From Gavia stellata (lineage: Eukaryota > Chordata > Aves > Gaviiformes > Gaviidae), in the NCBI RefSeq assembly GCF_030936135.1, contig NC_082595.1:65772716-65836715 (forward strand): a stretch of DNA of 64,000 nt, in the 5' to 3' direction. Made by a program: the position numbers and the translations under genes. Below the pieces are notes generated by a model. It was given only the letters and a program-made list of their open reading frames with translations. It was not told where the DNA came from and did not search any database. Below are positions 23,612 through 38,362 of the stretch, piece by piece (position 1 is the first letter of the stretch; the number at the start of each line of letters is the position of its first letter).

Positions 23612-25114
23612 GAATGTAACGTGTATATCAGGTATTCAGTAAAATCTCCTTGCCCATATCTCAAAACAATACATTTCATTTCTATGTGATTTAAGTAGCT
23701 GGTCCTCAACAAAACAACAAGCCTTAGGGTAGGATGTTTACCTAAATTAATGTTTAAATACTGTTAAAATGCAGACCCCTTACTGAAAACCAATATCTGC
23801 TCCATTATTTTTAAGATCTTCTGTATCTAAACACTTCTTCCACTACTGACTATCAATTATGGAGTATATATTTGCAAAAAATACTCAGTTTCATCAATCT
23901 TTATGAAGAGCATATTGTCAAAAACACAGTTTATTAACAAGTTTACATCAAAAGCTAGCTCCTTAAAGCTGTTTTTCCATTTTACAGTGCAAGAAACTTG
24001 AAAAGTAAAATAGAATTTCCCTTACTCCCTCAGTTTGACTGAATTCTCAACTGCTAATAGCGTGCTGAGCAATTAGCCTCTCCTCAGTGTGAGAACTAGA
24101 GTATGGGTGAAATATGGAAAGAAAAGGAGTCTCAGTTTTGGGGTCTGTGAATTAGCCACTTTTATCGTATACTTTAACTTAAATGTTTTCCAGCTAATGG
24201 AGAAATGCATTAACTAAATAACACATCCCAGAGCCTGAGATGTTATGACAAGCCTCTGACAATTGCTCTCACCCAAAGCAAATCTGAAGTATAATCCAGC
24301 CCTTTGCATTTTGCTCTCTTAATAACTAATCTCCCATCCAGGGAGAGGATCTGGAAAAAGAAAAAAATAAAAAAAGACAGAGCACCTGGAGTTACTGTAA
24401 ACATCTCTTGATCATTGTTTGATTTTGTGTGATTAGTGGTAGCTCATCAGTCAATTGTCTAATTTATCTCCCAAATTAAGAACTCTGCTTTATTTGTAAA
24501 CTGTTACATCTCCATTATTCATACAAACCTGGAGTTTGGAGATTAGATCCAGAAAATATTTAAGCACCTCAGCCTACCTAGGTCTTTGGGAGCCTAAGTT
24601 GAAACCATGTTTATCAAAATCTGCATTCAGTTTCCAACCTCCAGGGCTGAAGGCACTCTGAGCAGTAAGGCCCTCTGTTTTCCTCATTAAACTTTATAGA
24701 TTTGTCGTTTGGCCATAGTTAGTAGAAATTCTGCTAAAGACATTGGTGCTTGGCTTTCCCGGATCCCATCCAAATTCACACTCAAGTTCTCCATGTATAA
24801 GGTCATCAATTCAGTGTGCTCTCAAAGGACTTAACAAATCAAGTTCCTCAAAAAAAGTGGCAACTGCTAAAGAAGGACACATGGAAGACATTACAACTTT
24901 CTTCTGTGCAGCCATTCATCAGCTGGAGCAGTAGAGCTCAATGTGACACGCATTTGAGAGTGTCAATTCAACAGTGTGTTCTGCTGGAGGAGATTTAAGA
25001 TTCAGAGTCTCAGCAAAGGGCTGTAACCTACAGGCATTAGACCATTTCAAGGTAAAAACACTTGCAGTTTCCACCTACTGATCCTGTTCCACTTTGCACA
25101 GAAGCAGTTAACAG

Positions 25115-25150
25115 AGGCAGAGCAGGAGAGAGGGAGAGAGGGAGAGCGTG
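25115..25150. repeat. GAGAGG-type purine microsatellite
   Basis: A short run of GGAGAGAG units with imperfect periodicity inside the GRIK2 intron. Confidence 0.7.
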
Positions 25151-28100
25151 GGCTGTTCTGTAGATTAGGGATTATAGCACACAGTGGCAGAGGAAAGGCT
25201 TCAGTGGTAGTTCCTGTTTCAGTGACGACTTCAATATGTTTATGTAAAATTCTGTTTAGTGCAAAAGAGTGCAAACATGAGTTGTCTCAGTCATGGGTTA
25301 GAATAGAACCTGAATCCCCAAATCCTGATCAGATGTGCTCTTCTCTAATCCTTTTCATGAATAAGGGAATAGGCAGGTGGGAAGAAAAGAGTAATCTTAC
25401 TCTGCCTGTGATACAACACAGCCAGGATTTCAAACATTCCTTTCTCCTGCTGAGTTGGAAATAAAGGTGTGACACCTACTCAACTTATGATAGAAAGTGT
25501 TTAGCCACCTACAGCTAAGAAAAGTTTAAGTTGTGAACCCAAAGGAGAGGAAGGTATATCTCTCTGGTGCAGAGTCAAGCACAAGTCCTTCAGAGGCCAA
25601 AGGTCAGGACAAAATTCATCATTTCTGGCTGGCTACATGGAGTGACTTCTGCAATGGACACTCATTAGCAATTCCTTTTAAAAATGTTCTGGTGCACTGG
25701 GTTGATGTCCAAGACAGAACTTATGGCTTTCATTGTGTGAATGAGGTGGCTAAAATTTCTAATTGAATGGTCTGATCTATAATATATCACATCTTCATAC
25801 ATAAGGTATCTTTGCTCAGCATTGTGTACAAAGCAGGAAACTATACCTCCTTATCCAGCCATACTTTGAGAGAAAATATTCAATTCTTTTAGACTTTCTC
25901 TTTTTTTAAGAAAGTGCTGTCGCTTAATGTCAGAACTGCAGTTATGATTATAAATCTGAAATTTTGAAAGGGCAAGATTTAATTTAATATTCCCTAATGG
26001 CTTACAGACTAAATTGCAGGCTTGCAGTTCTTGGCATTTTCACTACATGGGGAACCTAGCACATAACTTGGGAATTTCATGGGGAATCCATTAAGAAGTA
26101 AATGCTGCAACTCTCAGCATTACGCCATCTCCAGCCATTATATGGGTCTCATCTCTGGAATCAAAGACCTAACTGAAACATTCTGAGGAACAAAATCCTT
26201 CTAAATTTAAAAATGGTGCATTAGCACTTAACACTTTCAAGATTGTGTCCCTTGTCTTTTTTTGACAAAACATCTAACAGGAGTGCCATCTAACAGAGTA
26301 AATCCTTTTCAAGATGCATCAAGCCACCAAAATCTTTTACTAAAATCTGCACACGCTTACCAAAGGGTATAGAATTTTAGGTAATATCAGTAGGAACGGA
26401 ATTACAATCATTAGCCAAGAGGTAAGAAGATACATGCACTTGATGCCAATATTCTGAAATATCCTGAAAATGAGATCTCAAGAAACTTGCTAACACATTT
26501 TATCTGAGAATTTTAACTGGATCTGAAAACGCATTAAATGAGAAATGTCGTCAAGACTGACAGTCTTAAAAAGACAGTTAACACATTTTTGAGATGGTTA
26601 CTTTATCTAGAAAATTCTTCTATTCTGTGTTTTCAAATTATTTTGTATAAATTAAGTTCATGGGAACTTATCTGCATATATTGTATTAAAAATATAAATT
26701 ATTTAATTTACCAAATTTTTTTATGTATGCTATGTATTTTAATATATCAGATGTCTGAAAAGAGTAAACAGTATTAGATCCCAGACAGTAACATTGTTTT
26801 GGTAACTGAGCAGTGAATAAGAGAAATATTACATCTCTTTTTTTTCCTTTTAAATTTCACTCACTCATGTATTTTAAAAAAAGATTTTTAATTCAAGGCT
26901 ATGTAAAAGTTCATGACCTGGATCCTTATTCTTCTTGGGGTTCTACCTGAGAAATATAAGGAATAGTTTTCCCACATATTGCAAAATCATGATCAAAAAA
27001 GGTTTACAAAGGAATACTTTATGTTTGACCATTTTTTAAATAGAAAATCTTTTCTTGTCTCATTCCAATTCCGATCTGTGTACAGTCTCCATTTTCCATA
27101 CAGTTAAACTTTGTGTTCTTTCACTGTTAGGATATAACTTTTGGAATAGTAAGACATGAAAAAAAGAAGCAGCTCTAGAATACTTTTTTGTCACAGATAA
27201 ATGACATTTTCAGATATGTCTTTAGAAAATATTATCCAGTGTCTCAATCCTCATTTCAGCTGACTATTCAGATTGTTAGGGAAAAACAGTGAAATGTTTA
27301 GGGAACTTACAGGCTATATTTCAAAACTGTTGTCCATCATGAAATTGAGCACTTTTAGTAAATATTACAAGACTCTCCGCTTAATTCAAAGAAAATAACT
27401 TTTTGCCCCCGACTTACCTTCCACACTGCAGGCCTGCTACAAGAACATTAGTTATTATTGATTTTTCACCAACCCTTACAAAATCACAAGTTGAATGTTA
27501 TCAGAAAGTAAATGCTGCCTTCAAGTCCTCTTAGATCTAATCAAATAGTAGAAGAGTTGAAAGAAGGCATAGGGTTCTCTAAACACTAGTGCAGTTAAGT
27601 GCAACTGTTTTGTTGCAGCAAAACAATCACTATAAAACATTAGAAAAAAGAGCTGCAATTCTAAGTGGGGAGTTCAAGTGTACAAAAGAAAATTTTAATC
27701 AGAGCTGTAGTTCTTAGCCTTTTAACACAAAGCAATTTTGAAAAAGGTCATCTCCTTAAGAAGAGTAAAGAATTGACTTTCATTTGCCACAGCTGACAGC
27801 TCACAAGTCATGTAGAATCGAGACAATAATTTTGTGAAGTGTTACCACTGTTTACAATCTATTTAGACAGCTTGTGTATGGCTTTACTGCCTGAGAAAAA
27901 AACATATCTTTGCATGTATGTATTAATATGAAAGCCAGACAATATTTAAACCATTTTCATTATATTGCTTTATAGGGATTTAGAAAGGTAATTAGAAATC
28001 ATATTAGCATTTGTTAGACACATACTTATGAGACTATCACCATAGATTTTGCTTTTAACAGCCTAAAAAGAGTAACAGGAAGACAGGAATGGCATGCTTG

Positions 28101-28754
28101 CACCGCTCTTAACATTCTGATTTAAGTGAATAATATTCAATGTGTTTTAAATATAAAAATCTCCAATCGCTTGCTGTTTCATATTTTTTTCCCTCTTTCA
28201 TGCAGTTAATATAAAGTTGACTGTCACCATTCAATAAAAAGCTTTAAGATTTACTCAGAAGTTCATTACTTCCAATCTTGTGTGCCAAATATTATTTGAA
28301 GCCTTGTTTAATTTTCTTAAAACAGTTACAGCAGTAATCCTGCATTGTCTTGTTATGCTATGGGTCAGTGTTCCAGCATCTAGTGGGATCAATCAAACTG
28401 TTTTTCATCTTCTTGAAGTTATCTGAGAATGAATGCACAGCGCTACCCTGACCCTCCCTCCTAATCAGTTTCTGCTTCCATACGCCACTCCTCCAGGGAT
28501 TTTGAATGTGTATATGGAAAATCTGTCAGTCTTAAACTCCCTAGACAGAAACACGAATCCTAGCAAAATTTTGATTTAGGATCACAAAGAGATGAAAAAT
28601 TAATGGAATGAAAATAACGTCAGAAAAAGAGAAATCATATTTCATTGTAGTTGAAGCATTACTATTTCAAAATAAGTTAAAGTGTACTTGTAATGATCAG
28701 ATTTTTAAGTTGCTTAGTTATGTAACTAGTCTTAGACATGATTGTTGATCAAAG

Positions 28755-28792
28755 GTTATACACATTTATACGTATATACATATATATACTTA
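28755..28792. repeat. TA-rich microsatellite
   Basis: Alternating TATACA/TATATA words make up an imperfect (TA)n stretch in the intron. Confidence 0.7.
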
Positions 28793-29579
28793 ATATGGTT
28801 ACATTAAAAATATTTTGCCACAGACTTTTCGGATGTAGTACATTTCTAGTCCATAGCAATTATAATGCATAAGTACACTGCAGACTAAGTTCACATCGAT
28901 TAGTTGAAAATATCGCCAATAATATATTCTCAATTTCAGGCTAGCAATTTTTGGGTTTTTTGGTAGAAGTAGAACAAGCAGACATTTTAGGAAGTTATTA
29001 TCAGGCCAAAATGTATGGGAGATTTCATTGCCTACTCAAATACAGACAATAATACCAAGCAAAATGAAAATTATAAATCCATAAATTAAGCTTTGCTTTC
29101 ACCATAGTATCTACAAAGTCAAGACCAGTAGAGTTGTCCCTGACAGTTTGGTGAAGCACTAGGTGCTTCACCCTGTAACTGAATTGAATGCTCATTGTTT
29201 CAAGTTTTCTAGCTATTTTATGAAAATTATCCACAAGAATCTGATGGAACTGACCCTTCCTGTAACAAAACAACCCTGAAATAATCTTCCATGGGCTGAA
29301 GTGCTCACTGAGTTTTAGAGTTATAAGACGAACTTAGATGACATACATACAGGACCTCATTGCAGGACACTTCTTGCATAGATTGTTAGTGTCTCCCAGT
29401 GGGACAGTAAGATACCAGCTTGTCTTAAATGATCTGTTCAATGAATTATCAATTGGTATGCAAAAAACCACTTCAGTCACTCTCAAATTCTAAATTTTTT
29501 TCTTGACAAAACAAAACGCACTCTGGTGGATGAAATAGACTTCTGGTAAAGCAACTATGATTTAATTTAAAGTCTTCTG

Positions 29580-30680
29580 AAACTATTTAACCTGGTTTCC
29601 AGTCTGAGTGCAGCCTGACAGCTACATTAGTTCCTGTGGCTGATGGGGAACTCCTATCAGTGCAGAAAGTTTTTTCAAAGGCAGCTGTGTTTAGCTCTGC
29701 CAGCAGCCTTTCTGGCCATTGCACTGACCATGATGTTTTTCTGACTCACCTGTGGACCTAGGCTGGGGCAGATGGGATTGCACTTGTGTGGTTCCACTCT
29801 TTCCTCTCAGAGAAATCCCAGAGGATGGCATAGGGCAATTGCTCATCAGCCCCGAGGGCTCTCTCTCATGCAGGATTCCACAAGGTTTCATCCTGTCATC
29901 TCTCCTTTCAACATGTATATGAGGCCACTGAGGAGATAATGAAATAATTTGGGCTGTGGTGTCATGGGCACGCAGATGAGACACAGTCCTACTCTCATCA
30001 GACCAGGATGGCACAGTCATTTTGCGCTTCCAGTACCTGGCTGAAATAGAGGGTATAGCTAAATCCCAGGGAGATGGGATTGCTATGTTGGACAAGTAAA
30101 GGGAAGCATTCAGAAGATATCTACACTTATTATTCAGTTCCACCTCTTGTGAAAGAGGCTTACAGTCTCAGATTTCTCTAGGTTCCTAAGTTTGGTTCTC
30201 GGATTTCAAATTGGATCAGTGGTGGTAAGTATACTTTGTCACTTGTGTTTCAGTCAGTGGCAACAATTTCTGCTGGTGTGAAGCTTGCCACACCAGTCCA
30301 GGTCTTCTTCCAGAACATATTATTGCAGTAGAGTAATTGTCCCTGGACAATGGCTACAAATGACTGCCAGGCATTTAATAAGTGCTGACAACAATTCATA
30401 GTACTTCAGCCATGTAGCTGCCACTGAGCAAATACATAACAGAATATATGGCACTGCCTATCTGATTTAGAATGATATCCAATGCAACATTTTAATGGTT
30501 CTGTATGTTGCGATCACAGCTGTGCAGGGTGTTTCTCTGCCCTTCAGCAGAGATGATCCTGATTGCACTGAAATCAGCCACCTGAGATCTTACTCTCTCA
30601 GCCACTGGATGTGAAAGTTCATTCACCTGTCAAATCATTTTTGATCCTAGATCTAAATTCATTCTTTGTTTGTCCAAGGA
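29580..30680 (+). mobile_element. Ancient LINE relic (L2/L3-like), very decayed
   Basis: Plus-strand frames hold scrambled pieces of a non-LTR reverse transcriptase in the right order. Near 29,876 is IPQGFILSSLL (family GVPQGSVLSPLL), then after a frameshift FNMYMRPLRR (FNIYMKPLGE), then FGLWCHGHADETQSYS (family ...YADDTQLYS; the catalytic Asp pair is now Asp-Glu). Near 30,408 is HVAATEQIHNRI (family HWLPVxxRIxxKI). These motif forms fit the L2/L3 group rather than the CR1 copies elsewhere, whose box reads FADDTKLGG. Stops and frameshifts throughout show great age. The 150-codon minus-strand frame at 29,691-30,143 is an antisense chance ORF across this relic. Confidence 0.7.
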
Positions 30681-31954
30681 AGGTCAGGTTTGTTGAACTT
30701 CAGACATGGTGAAAGGAAGCAATGATGATATGTAATTAATCTTTGGAGTATGAAACTATCTGGATTAAAATATGTAACACCATATAGTTTAATTTGAAAA
30801 TAAATAGTCCATTTTACAGAGACATTTTAGAAAACAAATACAACCTCTCTTACCTGAGTTTAGCTGTCTCTAAACAGCTTTTTTAAAACTTTGCTGAGCT
30901 AAATTCCACTGTATATTATTCACTGTAAAAATTTATATTAGTTTTATAGTTCAGTGTGCTAGCATAAGCTTAACATAAAATTTGGCATGGCCTCAAATCA
31001 TATTGAACAGGGAGACACTATTAGTATTAATTTAATGCCAACAGTTTCTACTGTTTTGGAAACACTATCTATTATAGTCATATTACACTACATAATATCA
31101 AAATGGTTAGCATCCGTTTCTCTATAATTACATGATTTCATCTGGCAGTCTAGTATATTTTCTCAATCTAAAAGGCAGCTGGGTGTGCTTGTTGCTTCTT
31201 TGCTGGCTTATACAAAAGTCAAAGTAATCTAAATCAGATGAACTAAACTGTGTTTGCTACTACACTTAGCTATAGTATAGCTGATTAATTCAAAATGCAA
31301 AGATGAATATTTATATATTAAAATATTTGTATACCTGACATGTTAAAGCAATATTTAGGGGAAGACAATGAAAAATTATTAGAAAGACATGAATGTTCTA
31401 TAATTTGACATTTTTTTCCTTGAGAATGAAGAAAATGTTTTTTTTCAGAGGAGCCAATAATTATATAATGTGAATGTTTCTCCTTTCTACTGATGAGTGA
31501 AAGTGAACTACACTTGCTATAAAATAAATGACATGTACGGGTTTCCAAAAATTTTTCATACAACTTTAAATTCTTATCAAACATAAGATATTCCACAACT
31601 CAGACCTGTAATTTAAGCCCTGATCTTCAAGTGAATATCTACGGAGCAATAGTGAGCCTCCTGAAATCATATTCCTACATTTGTACCTGTGCAATGGTCA
31701 GCTTTACATACATTTCTAATCTTTGTGTTCTTTGTTTCTTGAATGATACAAATTAAGATATTAAAAATACCTCAGAAGCAAGGTCCATTACCAAATAGAT
31801 ATTGGTTGAGATGCAATCAAAAATCAAAAAAAGAGATCTTGGTTTTAATGTTTTATTGTTTGCAAATGATTTTTAAAATGCCACAGTCAGTCAAATTGCT
31901 TTTTTCCACTTTTTCCATTTTTGTCTTTTTATATCTTTTTTTTCTGTGAAAGGT

Positions 31955-32003
31955 GGGGGGGGTTGTCGGTTTGATTTTTTTATTTTGGGTTTTGGTTTGT
32001 TCT
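31955..32003. repeat. G/T-rich low-complexity stretch
   Basis: An eight-G run followed by T-runs and GGGTTTTGGTTTG words. No element was recognised. Confidence 0.7.
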
Positions 32004-35000
32004 GTTGATTTTTCTAACAGTTCCTTTCATTAGAAAATATCCTCTAATTTGTACTTAGGTGGTTTCCAAGAGGGCATTTAATTATAATTAATACCTCAAC
32101 TTCAAGTAATTTTTTCACTTACACATACACAAATTAGCCATACAAGTCTATACATCCACATACAGTGCTCAAAGGAGTACAGGATGATAGAAGTTCCAAA
32201 TTTTCCAACTGCATATCTGCAGAATGCAATGAGCTAAAGTTGGAAGAACATTTCCTTTTATGAGCTGTCACAGCTGCTGCTGCTTTTCCCAGCCAACATT
32301 AAAAATTCTGAGGTTACTCCATTATAAAATGTGACATGACAATACAAACTACATCACTGACTGTACGTTGTATAAAAGTTACTTGGGATATAAATCCCAA
32401 AGCTTTTACTTTGATTTACCAAGAATGCCTACATTCTTTTGTTTACTATAGCCTGAGGAACAGCCTTTTCAACTTTAAAATCTTTTGAACTTGCCTCCCC
32501 CTGGAAAGGAAAAAAAAAAATATCACTAGGCTGGGATTTACTTTGGGGTTGTTCCAAAACTATTATAAACTACTGTCCCAAATATCAAAGGCTTTTGGTA
32601 TTAAACTATTAGGATTATTCTCTGAATTCCAATAACACTGACATAACTGCATTTTTTGAGAAAATAATGAAAAATACTTTAATGAAAACTAATTCAGTAA
32701 AATTTGGAAAGAAACCCAAACCATAAAATACTCTGGTAAAGTAAGAAAGGATCCTAAAAACATTTTCATTTTTCATATGACGTTATTGTAGTAATTTTGT
32801 TTTGCATTGTTTTTAAGATAACAGTTAAACATGGAAATACTGACTTTCTACATATCCTGCTGACAAAGAAGCATCCACAATATTTCAGTACTTATTAACT
32901 TCTTCCTTTAAGACTATTTCGTATAGGATAAGCTACATATATGCACTTTGCTCACCTCAATTCTAAAAAGAAGCACTCTAAGACATAACAAATTAAATTT
33001 ATCCTGGTGCAAACAGATTGTAGAAAGACTTTGGCAAACAAACTCATGTTATCGTTTACACTAACTTCATGTAAACAAATCAAGAACAGTTAAACCGTAT
33101 TTGAGAGCACAATCAGGACATGGTGTCAACTGTATATGGTTACAGCACAACAGCTTTTTCAGCCTAGCAGCCCTTGGCCCCTCCTAGCCTCTTGGGAAGG
33201 GTGTGGGTCCACTACATTAATAAAACCAGGTTTCAAGATAACTTCTCAAGCCAATGCCAGCTTGTCCAAGGAAACCATGACCAGGATAGGTACACGGACA
33301 ACCATTTGCAAGGGTGACAACAAGCAATATTCTATACATTCTTCACACTGCCTTCAGCAATACTGTGAATTTCATCCTAAAGTTTTCAGCAGTGCACACG
33401 TAGTTTCTACCACACAGCTGACATTTATGCTAATATCTAATCACTGTGTGAAGGTGATATCAAAATGGAAGTAATCTCAGCGAAGAGTTAAAAAAAAAAA
33501 AGGAAGGAAAGGTCAATAAATTCTCAAACTGAGAATCATCAATATATTATGTTAAATATTAATGGTCTTCAAGGTCAATGTTTTCCGTCACCCTTATGAT
33601 AATAATATGAGCTGTACAAAACTAAATGTATGAAATGGACATAAACCCATAACACATTGAAGCACAGCAATAAAAAAAAAAGGACATAGTAATTGTTTTA
33701 AATGGCTTCTGTTTCTAACATTGCTTATTCACTGCCCTCTGAGTGCCTGTTAAAATCAGGGAACAGGTCATTCACCAGCAAAAGCAATTATAAAATGTAA
33801 ATGACTGAGCATTTATTGTCAAGATTGACTAGATATAAAAGATCTGCTTCATAACATGTTTCCAAGCAGATGACGTAGTTAGATGTTTGTATTGTAAAAA
33901 ATAGGAAAGAATACAAGCATTTAGCATTTTTTAGAAAGGTTGCAATTAAAAAATAGGTGAGCACTGTGACATAAATTCTATTAAAAAGTAACAATTAAAT
34001 TTCCCTCTGAGAAATTAGGAGGCACCATCTTGTGGTTACTCTGCAGGAATGCAGTCAGGGCAGCCTCCAACCTGCCATCTCTTCCTACCCCTTCCCAATG
34101 TGTCAACTGGAATGTCAAAATTCTGCCATAGACAAGGACAATGCTTTGTCATTTCCAATACACCCTCTGAAAAAAAAATCAGTGAGACTATGTACTAGGT
34201 AGGACTAGAGGAGTTATTTAGCCCAAAATACACCCCAGGTTATCACATTACTCAAATGTGTGTTTGAGGTAGACTGTAAATTCAGAATTATTGGCAATTG
34301 TAGCAAAACCACACTTAATTTCTAATAAGTTTAAGATCAAATACTACCATAACCTAAAGTCCCTGCAGCTCAGTAAAGCTGCATGGATTTTTGAGCCAGC
34401 TAAGATCAGAAACTTCTATTCCTGTTATCCTTACATTATCAAAACCAAAACATGGTCTGTGCATTTTTGCAGAAGGTGTTTGAAATTTTTGTTAACAATT
34501 TATTCTGGGCAAGAGTCAACCAGTTTATTTTGTGCCATCTTCAAAGACATAGTTAGTCTTATATACAGGTCACAGTTCAGCATTGAGAATTTCTTGTTCA
34601 ATAGAATCTGCATTTGTAAGTAAACCACTGTTTTGTATGTAACACATGTGTATATTCACAGCTACTTATGTCTACTTTGGGTCCAGTCCTGCTAACTGCT
34701 CATTCTTTGCACCTTGTGAGATAGACTATCCAGACTGATCTTTCTCAACTCAATTGTGTAGCTAAACAGTGAATTATTTACCATGGAAAGTTCAATTGTT
34801 TTTTGTCTTCCTGGGGAAATGTATGTAAAATATAAACCAGTATCAATTTGGTTATTGTTTTTATTGCCTTTATAATAAATTGTAAATAAATAACTATTTC
34901 AGAGAGGCTAATTTAACTGATGTTTAGGTTATGATTTGATTATACAATTCCAGAAATACTTTGTTGGTGTTATCGTTTCAGTACACTCTAAGATTTAATC

Positions 35001-36176
35001 TAGTATTTTGTATTATAGGAAGTCTATGACCAGATCTCCTCTAGTGAAACAAGCAGTTAAAGTACTCTGACATGTGTCTCATTTCACATTTTTTGAAGTG
35101 CTTAACCGTTCAAAATTAATGAAATGTACATCTGCTATTTTTTCACAAGCAGACCTAGTTCTGACCTGCTGATGGCTCAACGAGTTTTGAATGGCTGTAA
35201 ATGATAGCAGAATTGAATCCATATATTGTTCTTTTCACATCCATCAGATCTGGATCTTCTAGAAAATACTTTGTAAATTAGGACACTCATTTTTCAAACA
35301 AACCAGCCATAGTAAGTGTCAGTGACTGACAGTCTAACTGTGATAACATCCAGACTTATCTTTGCTTTTGAAAGGTGTCAATGAAAGAGGAATTTATCCA
35401 TGTCTAGAAAGTGTTGTGGTGGCATGCATTCATTTTTTTCCCAGAAAGACTACAGCTAGTGTCACATGTTTCCTTTGGACTTTTGAGCACATCAGGAGCA
35501 TGGATATTTTGAACCACTTTGGTTACAAGATGCAACAGGTTTTTAGCAAATAACACAATTTTCTCTACTGCTTTTCTGAGCTCTATTCCTTTCTAGATTT
35601 CACTCCTCTAAGTAGGTTCAGACCAGCCAATGTCTCTGTTTACGTCTGAACTCCAGGAGGGGGTTGACATTGAAAATGCTAAAAAACTGTATCTAGATTA
35701 TATATTTTAAATCTGCATTGCCTCCCCACTGGAAATGCAACTGTATATTTTTTATACTTCAAAAAGCAGACACACATGTTAATATGCCCATTTATATTTC
35801 AAGGATACTCCATGTATTCAGCAGCTGAAGGTGTCTGATTTCTTTTGTTTCTTTGGTTGTTAAAAATGACCTCTGATCTTCTTTGTCTCCAAATGTTGAC
35901 AAGCAGAATACAAATGCCAGAATGATACTTTGATTCTAAAGGGATGAAACTAAATGTTACCAAAAATAGGTGCCTGCTCTATCTCTGTGGGATAGCCAAG
36001 GCAGCATTACTTGCATGGTTTACTCATCCCAGCAGAGGAGATGTAGAGACTGGAGACAGATGATTACTGCTTATCTCCCCTTTGACTGCTGCTACTCCCT
36101 CTTCTAGGCACAGGGTATCTATCTGCTACATTTGAAAAGGATGGAAGAAGACATTCACTGAAGGTCTGTGGGTGCT

Positions 36177-36206
36177 GGGAGAAAAGCGGGTGACGGGGTG
36201 CTGGGG
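36177..36206 (+). other. Candidate G-quadruplex motif, first
   Basis: Four G-runs (36,177-179, 188-190, 195-198, 203-206) with loops of 8, 4 and 4 nt. It lies on the strand opposite to GRIK2 transcription, in the intron downstream of the M4 exon. The 8-nt loop makes it slightly weaker than the standard motif. Confidence 0.5.
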
Positions 36207-36306
36207 TAGGCCATGTGTAGGGATGCTGGCATCATTTTCCTGTTAATTTAATTCCATAAGTAAAGTTCAGCTGAAATTTTGCTGGTCTCCTGACATCATG
36301 GTATGT

Positions 36307-36328
36307 GGGTGTTGTGGGGAGGGGAGGG
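36307..36328 (+). other. Candidate G-quadruplex motif, second
   Basis: G-runs at 36,307-309, 316-319, 321-324 and 326-328 with loops of 6, 1 and 1 nt satisfy the usual G3+N1-7 pattern. A fifth run follows at 36,331-333. It sits at the start of a purine-rich patch continuing to about 36,372. Confidence 0.7.
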
Positions 36329-38011
36329 AAGGGAAGAGATTGGCAGCAAGGAGGGAAGGGAAGAGAGAGACCTGACTCTTTCAACTGCTTCAGATTCAGT
36401 CCTAACTTTTAAAAATATCTCAGTACTTGATAGTATGACGAGACATTTCTGGTACAAGTACTGTTAAAAGGTCAGATACCTCCAGTTGTTGCTATCTCTA
36501 TCCAACACTAACAAACAAAAATAAAAAAGAAGCAAATAAAAAACCCGAACACAAAACCATAGGCCTTAGAGAAACAAATTTAAAAGTTTCTCACTGCTTC
36601 CTCACACAACTTCCAACATGCTGTTATTGTCATGTGAGATATGCATTCACACCCTGCAAAATACTGAACTCATGTTATGGGATTATTATCAAAACAGTCT
36701 GAGTTTTCTAAGTGTCTGTTTGTTAAAAATCCAGAAAAGCTAAACCAAATTATACTGATGTCCATATGAAATCTATATCCACCTTAGGAATGGTTAAAAA
36801 TTATTGAGACTTACATGGGTTACTTAAAGTAACTGGTATCTTTCTCCTCACAAATTCATTTCAGAAACATAACATTCCAATAGCATGTTAACAGAAAGGA
36901 ATCAGCCTGTAGTATCATAAAGCAGAGGATCTAAATGGTCCTTTAACAACATAATAAAATGTGCCCATGTTCAAACTGTGTTTAGGACCTTGTAACCCCA
37001 CACTGCATTTGTGGGTATTAGAAAAAAAACCCCTTTAACAATTTATAGCAGGATACTTACATACCAAAAAATTGCCTCAAAAGAAGTGAAAACAAATTGT
37101 AAATTTTCTAATAATTCAAGTTACAAAAATTCGCCAGTAGCATCTGGAAAAATACCAATATAAATATAGCTGTTGGATTTACTACTGATTTTATTAAATT
37201 AAATTTCTAAATAGAAATATAGAAATTGCCATAGGTCACAAGCTCCTCAAAAGGAGAAGAAGAAAAAAAGAAAAAGACCTAGTAAAATCCAACAATTTCT
37301 CTGAATTTTTAAAATTCAGAATTTCTCATAGCAATAAAATATATAGATAGAGTTTAGGTTTAAACATGGTCACAATTATATAGAAAGCTTTATTTATTTA
37401 TTATGCAAAAATTATAATTCCAACTAAGAACGTCACAAGATATGACTAGTGTTGGCACATTTACAGCATTGTGGTTGTATAAATTGCAAGTACAGAACAG
37501 ACTAACACTAGAATTTTCAAAACTGAGTCACTTTGAAATTACAGGACATCATATCAATAGTAAACGCATCAAAAAAACCCATGCTGATGTGATCTTTTCC
37601 AGATGCTACCAGGACAACTTTGCAAGTATAAACTTCTGTAAAGAACATTTCTATAGAGACATTTTTAGATTTTGACTTTGAGCTACAGACAGTTTGTCTT
37701 TTGAAAATCAGAATTATCTGTAGAAGATTAATTTGTTTCCCATTACAGTTTCGGATTTCTTCTTCATCCATAAAATTAACTGCAGTGAACTTCCAGGAGT
37801 AAAAAGCTGTCTTTTTTCAGGCTTGAATAAGAGGAGAAATAGTCACTTGTCCTGAAATCTGGCTACAATTAAACACATTGAAGACAAATTAAAAGCTGTA
37901 AATGTAAAACTTTGGGTACTTTGCTGTGTTCCTTTGTTATACAAGTACTATACAATAACAAATAGTATGCATCACCTACATTTCACTACCAAATGCTTAA
38001 AGTATTATTTA

Positions 38012-38362
<351 letters not shown>

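Noticed and set aside
29691..30143. 150-codon minus-strand frame as a possible gene
   Set aside because: It is antisense to the recognisable reverse-transcriptase words of an old LINE relic and has no domain of its own.
34010..34080. GCACCATCTTGTGGTTACT block as a possible old repeat or LTR piece
   Set aside because: Words feel familiar but no second landmark or end could be found, so no call was made.
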